Positions 1 through 5,911 of a stretch of 7,989 nt of DNA are shown in pieces; positions within the stretch are counted from its first letter, which is position 1; every line of letters starts with the position of its first letter. A program made the position numbers and the translations under genes. The notes under the pieces are model-generated. The model was not told the DNA's origin. It searched no databases and worked only from the letters and a program-made list of their open reading frames with translations. The stretch spans positions 1-7,989 of the forward strand of contig JAEDIG010000116.1 in assembly GCA_016292545.1 (NCBI GenBank). Direction: 5' to 3'. This DNA is from Bacteroidaceae bacterium. Its GTDB lineage: Bacteria; Bacteroidota; Bacteroidia; Bacteroidales; Bacteroidaceae.

Positions 1-1302
1 CCCGATGTGCAGGTATATGAGGTAATCGACCGCGACGGCCGTTTTCTGGCCGTTCTCTACACCGACTTCTTCCCCCGGAAGGGAAAGCAGAGCGGTGCAT
101 GGATGACCCAGTACAAAGAGCAATATGTAGATGCGGACGGCAACGACGTGAGGCCTCATGTAAGCCTCACGGCCAATTTTGCGCCACCCACAGGTGATAT
201 GCCCTCACTGCTCTCGCTGGGCGAGGTGGAAACCTTCCTCCACGAGTTCGGGCACTGCCTCCACGGCATCTTCTCGCAATGCCGGTTTGCCAGCATCAGC
301 GGCACGAACGTGAAGTGGGACTTTGTGGAACTTCCGTCCCAGATCATGGAGAACTATGCCATGGAGCCAGCCTTCATCCAGACCTTTGCCCGCCATTGGC
401 AGACCGGAGAGACACTGCCCGCCGAACTGATGGACCGCATCGTGGAAAGCCGCCAGTTCAATGCCGCCTGGTCCTGTATGCGCCAACTTTCCTTCGGGCT
501 GCTCGACATGGCCTTCCATACGATTCAATCACCCTTCCAGGGCAATGTGGCACAGTTTGAAGCCGAGGCCATGCGCCCCGCCACCCTCATGCCCCGTCCC
601 GAAGGATGCTGCATGGCCGTACAGTTCTCCCACATCATGAGCGGAGGTTATGCCGCCGGATACTATGGCTACAAATGGGCCGAGGTGCTCGACGCAGACG
701 CCTTCTCCATGTTCCGCGAGGAAGGTATCTTCAACACCGCCACAGCCCACCGTTTCCGCGACTGCATCCTTTCGAGGGGCGACACCATGCCGCCCGCCCA
801 GCTCTACCGCCGTTTCCGCGGACGCAACGCCACCATCGATGCCCTGCTTGTCCGTGCAGGCATCTCGCGCCGGCCAGACAAACATGCCGAACTGGACCGC
901 CGCTATCTGCGCATGGCCATGATATGGAGCGAAAACAGCTATTGCCAGCGGCGCAAGGTGGGTGCGCTCATCATCAAGGACAAGATGATTATCAGCGACG
1001 GCTACAACGGCACGCCCTCGGGATTCCCCAACGTGTGTGAAGACGACAATAATGTCACATTCCCCTATGTGCTCCATGCCGAGGCCAATGCCATCACCAA
1101 GATAGCCCGGAGCGGCAACAACAGCGAAGGCGGCACACTCTATGTCACCGACTCCCCCTGCATCGAATGTGCCAAGCTCATCATTCAGGCCGGCATCCGC
1201 AGGGTGGTCTACAACCGCAGCTACCGCCTGCAGGACGGCATCAACCTGCTCCGCCAGGCAGGTGTCCAGGTGGAGTGTATGCCACTCCCCGAGGACAACT
1301 GA
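1..1302 (+). CDS. M3 family metallopeptidase (Dcp-like) fused in frame to dCMP deaminase, 5' partial
   Basis: The frame is open from base 1 and the 5' end lies outside the window; the GTG at 7 is only an internal Val. Residues are counted from that Val. Residues 1-286 match the C-terminal part of Dcp-type M3 zinc oligopeptidases: HEFGH at 79-83, third zinc ligand Glu108 in FVELPSQ (25 residues after the second His, as in the family), and the tyrosine-rich substrate loop HIMSGGYAAGYYGYKW at 209-224. This half ends where E. coli Dcp ends (LVRAGI). After about ten residues a full T4/ComEB-type dCMP deaminase domain follows (about 295-425), with HAE at 357-359 as zinc ligand and proton shuttle, and PCIEC at 384-388 giving the two Cys ligands. 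The deaminase converts dCMP to dUMP for dTMP synthesis; the peptidase cleaves short peptides. No in-frame ATG lies between the domains until 913. The domains normally belong to separate proteins, so this is a real fusion or a sequence error. Confidence 0.9.
   Translation, partial: PDVQVYEVIDRDGRFLAVLYTDFFPRKGKQSGAWMTQYKEQYVDADGNDVRPHVSLTANFAPPTGDMPSLLSLGEVETFLHEFGHCLHGIFSQCRFASISGTNVKWDFVELPSQIMENYAMEPAFIQTFARHWQTGETLPAELMDRIVESRQFNAAWSCMRQLSFGLLDMAFHTIQSPFQGNVAQFEAEAMRPATLMPRPEGCCMAVQFSHIMSGGYAAGYYGYKWAEVLDADAFSMFREEGIFNTATAHRFRDCILSRGDTMPPAQLYRRFRGRNATIDALLVRAGISRRPDKHAELDRRYLRMAMIWSENSYCQRRKVGALIIKDKMIISDGYNGTPSGFPNVCEDDNNVTFPYVLHAEANAITKIARSGNNSEGGTLYVTDSPCIECAKLIIQAGIRRVVYNRSYRLQDGINLLRQAGVQVECMPLPEDN
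862..915 (+). other. Junction between M3 peptidase and dCMP deaminase domains
   Basis: This stretch encodes the join: the end of the peptidase (AGI), a short basic linker (SRRPDKHAE) and the start of the deaminase (LDRRYLRM). It has no stop in the reading frame and no in-frame ATG, GTG or TTG before the ATG at 913. Starting there would remove part of the first deaminase helix. An ATG at 884 sits where a separate deaminase would be expected to start, but it is in another frame and stops at 922. There is no purine-rich ribosome binding site. The sequence as given therefore encodes one polypeptide. Confidence 0.7.
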
Positions 1303-1367
1303 TGGTGCTTCTCCGGCTCTAAAGAAAAGGAAGTTCAATCAATGTGAAGACAGTAAAACAAACGAAA

Positions 1368-3002
1368 ATGAACAACAACAAACGATTCACACCCATGGTG
1401 ATTGCCCTGAGCATCGTGTTGGGCATTCTCATCGGCACATTCTACGCCAATCATTTCTCCGGCAACCGCCTGAGCATCATCAATACCGGCTCCAACAAGC
1501 TCAACTACCTGCTGCAGCTCATCGACAACAACTATGTGGACACCGTCGACATGGCATCGCTCGTGGAGGACGCCATGCCCGGTATTCTGAGCGAGCTGGA
1601 CCCGCACAGCAGCTACATCGGCGCCAAGGATGCCGAAGAGGCTGCAGAAGACCTCAAGGGCTCGTTTTCCGGCATTGGCGTGAGCTTCACCATCCAGGAG
1701 GACACCGTCAACGTGATGTCCACGATTCCCGGAGGACCTGCCGAGAAGGTGGGTGTGCTGGCAGGCGACCGCATCGTGAGAGCCGACACCTCATCGCTCG
1801 TGGGCATCCCCGACACCCAGGTAATGAAAAGGCTCAAGGGACCCAAAGGTTCCGTGGTGAGGCTGTTCATCAAGCGCCATGGCGAGCCCGATCTGATTCC
1901 GTTCACCGTAGTGAGGGGCGACATTCCCGTGAACAGCATCGATGCCAGCTATATGATTGAGGACTCCATCGGATACATCCGCGTGAAGAATTTTGGTGAA
2001 CACACCTATGCCGAGATGCTCCCCTGGCTGGCCATGCTCCATGGCGAAGGCATGAAGTCGCTCATCCTTGACCTCCGCGGCAACCGTGGAGGCTACATGC
2101 ACATTGCCGTGCAGATGGTGAACGAGTTTCTCAGCAAGAATCAGCTCATCGTCTACACACAGGGACGCAAGAGCCCGCGCGAAGAGTTCGTGAGCGACGG
2201 ACGTGGCTCCTTCCGCGACCTTCCCCTCGTGGTACTGGTGGACGAAGGCAGCGCCAGCGCCAGCGAAATCGTGGCGGGTGCCGTACAGGACAACGACCGG
2301 GGCAGCATCGTGGGCCGCCGCACCTTCGGCAAGGGGCTCGTGCAGCAGCCCATGGAGTTCCGCGACGGCAGTGTGGTGCGCCTCACCGTGGCCCGCTACT
2401 ACACTCCCAGTGGCCGCTGCATCCAGAAGCCCTACGTGAAGGGACACGACGAGGACTACGAGATGGACCTCATCGCCCGCTATGAACGAGGCGAATACTT
2501 CTCGCAGGACAGCATCCATCAGGACGGCCCCGAATACACCACCTCGATGGGACGCATCGTGTATGGCGGCGGCGGCATCATGCCCGACTATTTTGTGCCC
2601 GAAGACACCTCCGACCTTACCTCCTACTATAAAGAGGCCGTCATGACGGGTCTGCTCAGGCAGTTCGCCTTCAGGTATACCGACGAAAACCGCAAGAAGC
2701 TGGAATCCTTCTATTGGCTTGCCGAGCTGCGCACCCATCTGGAACGGCAGAACCTGAGCGAGCAGTTCGCCCAGTTTGCCGAGAAGCGGGGACTTCGCCG
2801 GCGCAATCTCCTGCTCCGAAAGAGCCGCAAGCTTTTTGAACACAATCTGATTGGCAATATCATCTACAACGTGCGGTCGATGGAGGACTACGTCCAATAC
2901 ATCAATACCGACGACCCCACCGTGGGCAAGGCCATAGAGCTCATCCACGAAGGCAAGGTGATGCCACGGCTGGAGGACAACAAACAGCGCAATGCAGAAT
3001 AA
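1368..3002 (+). CDS. S41 family peptidase (C-terminal processing protease, CtpA/Prc type)
   Basis: A 544-residue membrane-anchored periplasmic serine protease of the tail-specific protease family. From the ATG at 1368: a short basic N-terminus, one hydrophobic signal anchor (about 11-26), a helical region, a PDZ domain (about 97-183, with FSGIGVSF and GDRI typical of CtpA), then the S41 catalytic domain. Ser297 in GSASASEI, Lys322 in TFGKG and Gln326 in VQQ have exactly the spacing of the Ser-Lys-Gln set of E. coli Prc. A C-terminal helical extension of about 130 residues fits the 530-580 aa usual in Bacteroidota. Such proteases trim C-termini of envelope proteins. Start choice: GTG at 1344 is in frame, adds 8 residues and follows AAGGAAG (1327-1333), but ATG 1368 gives the signal-anchor start (MNNNKRFTP) expected of the family. 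It follows the deaminase after 65 bases with no visible terminator, so co-transcription is likely. Confidence 0.93.
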   Translation: MNNNKRFTPMVIALSIVLGILIGTFYANHFSGNRLSIINTGSNKLNYLLQLIDNNYVDTVDMASLVEDAMPGILSELDPHSSYIGAKDAEEAAEDLKGSFSGIGVSFTIQEDTVNVMSTIPGGPAEKVGVLAGDRIVRADTSSLVGIPDTQVMKRLKGPKGSVVRLFIKRHGEPDLIPFTVVRGDIPVNSIDASYMIEDSIGYIRVKNFGEHTYAEMLPWLAMLHGEGMKSLILDLRGNRGGYMHIAVQMVNEFLSKNQLIVYTQGRKSPREEFVSDGRGSFRDLPLVVLVDEGSASASEIVAGAVQDNDRGSIVGRRTFGKGLVQQPMEFRDGSVVRLTVARYYTPSGRCIQKPYVKGHDEDYEMDLIARYERGEYFSQDSIHQDGPEYTTSMGRIVYGGGGIMPDYFVPEDTSDLTSYYKEAVMTGLLRQFAFRYTDENRKKLESFYWLAELRTHLERQNLSEQFAQFAEKRGLRRRNLLLRKSRKLFEHNLIGNIIYNVRSMEDYVQYINTDDPTVGKAIELIHEGKVMPRLEDNKQRNAE

Positions 3003-3021
3003 CTCACTATAAACCTAACAA

Positions 3022-3030
3022 TTTTTTTTT
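3022..3030 (+). repeat. Run of nine T upstream of the lipoprotein start
   Basis: Nine consecutive T residues lie 13 bases before the lipoprotein ATG, in the 41-base gap after the S41 gene. No stem precedes the run, so it is not an intrinsic terminator. It may only be part of the A/T-rich leader usual in this phylum, but a homopolymer here could vary in length by slippage. Confidence 0.35.
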
Positions 3031-3043
3031 CACTCAAACCACT

Positions 3044-3481
3044 ATGCGAATCAAAAAAACATTCTTTATTGCAAGCCTTCTGCTAGGTTCAGTAGCGCTT
3101 GCAGGTTGTAACGACGAGAAGGAACTGAGGGATGGCGAATGGCCTCCCATCCAGTTCACAGTCAACGAGGTGCAATGCAAGACCTCTGTCTACAAGGTCG
3201 GGTTGGACGGAGGCGAGTACAAGGTGTCCTCCAGCAACTATGATAATTTTTGGATCAACAGTATTTGGGAAGACAGCCTGCTAATGTGGCCCGAAGGAGG
3301 CAATCCGCGGCCGTCCCTTGAGGCCCATCTGACCACAGACTGGTATGAAGTGCAATACGACATAAAGTGCAACCTTGTTGTCAGCATCCAGCCCAAGACT
3401 AAGGATAGTCCTTCCCGCAGCCTTCAGTTCAGGATGCAATCTGGTGATGGCTTTGGAACCATCACCCTATCGCAAGAATAG
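3044..3481 (+). CDS. Small lipoprotein with BACON-like beta domain, function unknown
   Basis: A 145-residue protein with a type II signal peptide: basic start MRIKK, hydrophobic core, lipobox LAGC with the acylated Cys at 22. After the Cys come N-D-E-K-E; acidic residues at +2 and +3 resemble the lipoprotein export signal that sends Bacteroidota lipoproteins to the cell surface, so an outer-membrane, possibly surface, location is inferred. The rest is beta-rich and Trp-rich (FWINSIWEDSLLMW) and ends with a basic, Arg-containing strand then GTITLSQE, a layout resembling BACON domains, which end in an I-x-V-x-Q strand. I do not recognise the exact family. Its codons are visibly more A/T-rich than those of its neighbours, which may mean fast evolution or acquisition. 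It follows the S41 gene by 41 bases, and a perfect inverted repeat begins one base after its stop. Confidence 0.8.
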   Translation: MRIKKTFFIASLLLGSVALAGCNDEKELRDGEWPPIQFTVNEVQCKTSVYKVGLDGGEYKVSSSNYDNFWINSIWEDSLLMWPEGGNPRPSLEAHLTTDWYEVQYDIKCNLVVSIQPKTKDSPSRSLQFRMQSGDGFGTITLSQE

Positions 3482-3550
3482 TCCTCCCACGGTGTATCAC
3501 AAACGGCCATACCTTGCAAGTATGGCCGTTTGTGATACACCGTGGGAGGA
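3482..3550. repeat. Perfect 31-bp inverted repeat with 7-nt loop between convergent genes
   Basis: The left arm 3482-3512 is the exact reverse complement of the right arm 3520-3550; the loop 3513-3519 reads CTTGCAA and contains the self-complementary hexamer TTGCAA. The left arm starts one base after the stop codon of the lipoprotein, and the right arm ends 47 bases before the stop codon of the convergent phosphatase gene. RNA from either strand would form a very stable 31-bp hairpin. Neither side has a T-tract, so it is not a canonical intrinsic terminator, although a bidirectional transcription barrier or mRNA 3' stabiliser is the simplest role. A dispersed palindromic element or an RNase III substrate are alternatives. 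Confidence 0.95.
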
Positions 3551-3597
3551 ATGTGAAATTGGCTCCCTCTCCCCCCGCCAAAAAGGCAGCCAGACGC

Positions 3598-4071
3598 TTA
3601 GGACGGCTGCGCCATAAGTTCGCGTACAATGCCCTGGCAGGCATCCTCCAACAGACGGATGGTACGTTCAAAGCCCTCACTGCCGCCATAATAAGGGTCG
3701 GGCACCTCGTTCACTCCGGGAAGGGAGGAATAGGAGGTGACAAGGCGAATCTTGTGCAGCACATCAAGCGAAGGAGCCATCTCGCGCAGGTCCTCGATGT
3801 TGGCATCGTCCATGCCCAGGATGAGGTCGAAGTCGTAGAAATCGGTCCTTCGCACGGGGCGCGACAGATGTGTAATCTCATAGCCGTGCCGGGCGGCGTG
3901 CATCCGCATGCGCGGGTCGGCCTGCTCACCCTGATGGTAGGACAGGATGCCGGCCGAGTCTACGTGGGCCAAATGGGAAAGGCCGGCTTTCCTGAGTTGT
4001 TCGCAAAGGATGGTTTCGGCCGTACAGGAACGGCAGATGTTGCCAAGACACACAAAAAGGATGTTCGTCAT
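3598..4071 (-). CDS. Low-molecular-weight protein-tyrosine phosphatase
   Basis: A 157-residue cytoplasmic LMW-PTP of full family length. The N-terminal phosphate-binding loop is VCLGNICRS, with nucleophile Cys8 and Arg14 in CX5R, Ser15 after it, and Cys13 as the possible second, redox-protective Cys. VDSAGI at 37-42 and the G-x-x-x-D-P-R segment at 48-54 are family motifs. Asp125 in DPYYGG is the general acid. Residue 16 is Cys where most members have Pro (RSPTAE). It would hydrolyse phosphotyrosine, or a small phosphorylated substrate, through a phosphocysteine intermediate. Its ATG overlaps the stop of the upstream PHP gene by four bases (ATGA), so it is probably translationally coupled and last in a three-gene unit. 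In bacteria such enzymes often balance tyrosine kinases of capsule synthesis, but no kinase or capsule gene is in the window. Confidence 0.95.
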   Translation of the reverse strand: MTNILFVCLGNICRSCTAETILCEQLRKAGLSHLAHVDSAGILSYHQGEQADPRMRMHAARHGYEITHLSRPVRRTDFYDFDLILGMDDANIEDLREMAPSLDVLHKIRLVTSYSSLPGVNEVPDPYYGGSEGFERTIRLLEDACQGIVRELMAQPS

Positions 4072-4787
4072 TTTCCGGATAATTTCAGGTAAGACTTGAA
4101 TCGATCCACCGAAGTGTTCATGATAAGTTCTTCGGGAAACTCGGTTTCATGCACAAGATTGAGGGCATAGTCATAGGTGGCCACGTCAAAGGAGATGTGG
4201 GCATCGCTACCCAGAATCACGGGCACCTGGTATTGCTTGCACAGACGCAGAATGGCCAGATTGTTGGGCTGGGCCTTCACCTTTCCCCTCGTTGGGCGCA
4301 GCGATGAATTATTGATTTCCAGGAGTGTGTGGTGTTCCTTGGCCGCCTTCACGATAGGTTCGAAAAGCAGCTGTGCTGTGCCGTCGCCAGGATGGCTGAT
4401 TATCTGGATATAGGGGTTGCTGATGGCCCTGATCATTCCTTGGGTGTTTTCTTCGGCCGTGCCCTGCTTATAGCAAAGCGAGTGGATGCCCGCAATGCGC
4501 AGGTCGAGCATCTGCATGTATTCCTCCGAGAAGTCGATGTTCCCCTGCGTGTCCAATATGTTGATTTCGGCTCCCAGCATCAGTTCCACACCATACATCA
4601 GGCGGGGCACCACGTGGAGGTTGCGGAAATAAATGGGGTCGCACGTGCCGGGAATGCCCGGCGTATGCTCTGTGATGCCCAGCAGTTTCAGCCCTTTCCG
4701 GGCGGCCTCCTGCACCATCTCCTGCATGGAGCTGAAGGCATGGCCACTGGCAATGGTATGTGTGTGTACATCCAATTCAATCTGCAT
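4068..4787 (-). CDS. PHP-domain metallophosphatase, YcdX-like
   Basis: A 239-residue cytoplasmic PHP-domain hydrolase very like E. coli YcdX, which has a trinuclear zinc site. All nine expected ligands are present at positions shifted by one or a few residues: His8, His10, His16, His41, Glu74, His102, His132, Asp195 and His197. They lie in the motifs DVHTHT, TEHTPG, GAEIN, AGIHS, ISHPG and GSDAH. LEINNSS at 156-162 is also shared. The expected chemistry is phosphoester hydrolysis; the natural substrate is not known from sequence. It is not the CpsB/YwqE tyrosine-phosphatase branch, although it is coupled by an ATGA overlap to an LMW tyrosine phosphatase downstream. The leader just before ATG 4787 reads AGAGAGAGAAT, a loose purine-rich ribosome site. 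A 52-base A/T-rich gap separates it from the oxidoreductase upstream on the same strand. Confidence 0.93.
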   Translation of the reverse strand: MQIELDVHTHTIASGHAFSSMQEMVQEAARKGLKLLGITEHTPGIPGTCDPIYFRNLHVVPRLMYGVELMLGAEINILDTQGNIDFSEEYMQMLDLRIAGIHSLCYKQGTAEENTQGMIRAISNPYIQIISHPGDGTAQLLFEPIVKAAKEHHTLLEINNSSLRPTRGKVKAQPNNLAILRLCKQYQVPVILGSDAHISFDVATYDYALNLVHETEFPEELIMNTSVDRFKSYLKLSGK

Positions 4788-4839
4788 ATTCTCTCTCTAT
4801 TATATATAATATATAAATGTATTCCTTTATTGTTACAAT
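4788..4839 (-). other. A/T-rich spacer between oxidoreductase and PHP gene
   Basis: This 52-base gap is almost all A/T, with alternating TA steps at about 4799-4817, unlike its G+C-rich surroundings. On the minus strand TACATTTA is a near match to the TAnnTTTG -7 box, but no -33 TTTG stands at a suitable distance. It could hold a weak internal promoter for the two phosphatase genes; no terminator hairpin is visible. Confidence 0.3.
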
Positions 4840-5829
4840 CTATATCTTGCCCAGGATTTTGTCCACCACCCAGTTCACACTGGTGGCGCTTACGGAATCG
4901 GCCGGACACACGCCAATGCCCTGGATGTGCTCCACCACACGCTGGATGAGCGGCATCTGCACATGAGGCGGGTTCTCCACACTGATTTCCTGCCGTCCGT
5001 TGCTGTTGTGGAGTGCTATGGGGTCATAGGTGAACACCGAAAAACAAATCTGCCCACGCTCACCGATGAGTTCAATGCGGTCGGTGCGCGCACTCTCATG
5101 GGCCACAAAGCACCACGACCCGCTGCCCGGCAGACCGTCGGCAAACTGGAAGGCGGCACTCACGGAATCCTCCGTCTGGTAGAGTCCGCCACGGTTGGTG
5201 CTGTAGCCCTTGGCATACACGATAGGGCCGAAGATTTCCTGAAGCAGGTCTATCTGATGAGGTGCCAGATCATAGAAATAGCCTCCGCCCGCAATGTCGC
5301 GCTGCACACGCCAAGGCAGGTTGGTGCTGTTGTAGTCGAGGTCGCGCGGAGGGGCAGCGAATCGTATCTGCACATTGATGACGCGCCCTATGGCCCCACT
5401 GTCCACCAGCCACTTCACCTTCTGGAAATAGGGCAGGAACCGACGGTAGTAGGCCACAAAGCAGGGCACATGGGTCTGCTCGCTGATGCGGTTGATGCGC
5501 TGGCAGTCCATATAGCTGCTTGCCAACGGCTTCTCCACATATACGGGCTTGCCCGCCTTCATGGCCATGATGGCGTATGTGGCATGGGAGGACGGCGGTG
5601 TGGCTATGTACACAGCGTTAACCTCCGGATCATCGATGAGCTGCTGGGCATCGGTATACCAGCGGGGAATGTGGTGTCGTTCGGCATAGGAGTGTGCCTT
5701 GTCGCGTCCGCGGCTCATCACAGCCACCACCCTGCTGCCCTTTATCTTGGAGAAGGCCGGGCCACTCTTCCGCTCAGTCACCTCGCCGCATCCGATGAAG
5801 CCCCATCTTATTTCTTTCTCATTAACCAT
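4840..5829 (-). CDS. Gfo/Idh/MocA family NAD(P)-dependent oxidoreductase
   Basis: A 329-residue cytoplasmic dehydrogenase. From the ATG at 5829: an N-terminal Rossmann fold with WGFIGCGEV (nucleotide-binding glycines at 13 and 15), IATPPSSH at 75-82, and the family signature VEKPLA with Lys100 in the Glu-Lys-Pro triad. The C-terminal alpha/beta substrate domain has GGGYFYDLAPHQIDLL at 181-196, supplying Asp187, His191 and Asp194 near the active site. Relatives oxidise or reduce sugars, inositols or biliverdin-like substrates; the substrate cannot be read here. The frame extends 22 codons further to 5895, but that extension would cover the promoter box and lacks family similarity, so MVNEKEIRWG is preferred. 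It is first of three genes on this strand, followed by two phosphatases, and is divergent from the membrane-protein operon. Confidence 0.93.
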   Translation of the reverse strand: MVNEKEIRWGFIGCGEVTERKSGPAFSKIKGSRVVAVMSRGRDKAHSYAERHHIPRWYTDAQQLIDDPEVNAVYIATPPSSHATYAIMAMKAGKPVYVEKPLASSYMDCQRINRISEQTHVPCFVAYYRRFLPYFQKVKWLVDSGAIGRVINVQIRFAAPPRDLDYNSTNLPWRVQRDIAGGGYFYDLAPHQIDLLQEIFGPIVYAKGYSTNRGGLYQTEDSVSAAFQFADGLPGSGSWCFVAHESARTDRIELIGERGQICFSVFTYDPIALHNSNGRQEISVENPPHVQMPLIQRVVEHIQGIGVCPADSVSATSVNWVVDKILGKI

Positions 5830-5859
5830 AATAAAAGTAAAATTTGTGGTTAGACGCTG

Positions 5860-5867
5860 CAAAGATA
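5860..5867 (-). promoter_or_regulatory. Bacteroidota -7 promoter box for the oxidoreductase unit
   Basis: On the minus strand the sequence reads TATCTTTG, an exact match to the TAnnTTTG -7 element. It lies 30 bases before the chosen ATG at 5829, giving a leader of about 20-25 bases. The nearest upstream TTTG is 25 bases away, longer than usual, so the -33 element is weak or absent. Confidence 0.6.
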
Positions 5868-5880
5868 CAGCGTTTTTTCG

Positions 5881-5888
5881 TAACTTTG
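5881..5888 (+). promoter_or_regulatory. Bacteroidota -7 promoter box for the membrane protein and DUF4230 operon
   Basis: TAACTTTG is an exact match to TAnnTTTG and ends 23 bases before the ATG at 5912, so transcription would start near 5895. No good TTTG -33 element stands at the usual distance. The box faces the minus-strand box, forming a TGCAAAG / CTTTGCA inverted pair 19 bases apart (5858-5890). Confidence 0.6.
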
Positions 5889-5911
5889 CATTCAAATAAA
5901 AAGATAATGTG

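Noticed and set aside
7..9. GTG at 7 as a true start of the M3 peptidase gene
   Set aside because: The frame is already open before it and reads P-D-V-Q-V-Y-E, the middle of the conserved M3 domain; the gene begins upstream of the window.
529..1338. 269-codon minus-strand frame opposite the peptidase-deaminase fusion
   Set aside because: It is antisense to two recognised enzyme domains and has no domain features of its own.
1791..2948. 385-codon open frame on the minus strand opposite the S41 peptidase
   Set aside because: The plus strand encodes an unmistakable S41 protease with all catalytic motifs; the minus frame gives low-complexity Val/His/Ala-rich sequence with no motif, as expected from G+C-rich codon shadows.
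3482..3550. Palindrome as a canonical intrinsic terminator
   Set aside because: There is no T-tract after the stem on either strand and the stem is far longer than usual; it is kept as an inverted repeat with termination only as one possible role.
3482..3550. Palindrome as integron attC site, CRISPR repeat or insertion-sequence end
   Set aside because: There is a single unit, no integrase or transposase, no spacer array, no visible target-site duplication, and the arms are perfectly paired, without the bulges of attC.
3514..4092. 192-codon plus-strand frame starting inside the palindrome
   Set aside because: It runs antisense through the LMW-PTP, and its first codons come from the hairpin; nothing supports translation.
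4927..5853. 308-codon plus-strand frame opposite the Gfo/Idh oxidoreductase
   Set aside because: It is a shadow of a well-recognised dehydrogenase, is His/Gly/Ala-rich and has no family motif.
4840..5895. Longer 351-residue start for the oxidoreductase
   Set aside because: The extra 22 residues would be read across the minus-strand -7 box and have no family similarity; the ATG at 5829 begins just before the Rossmann strand.
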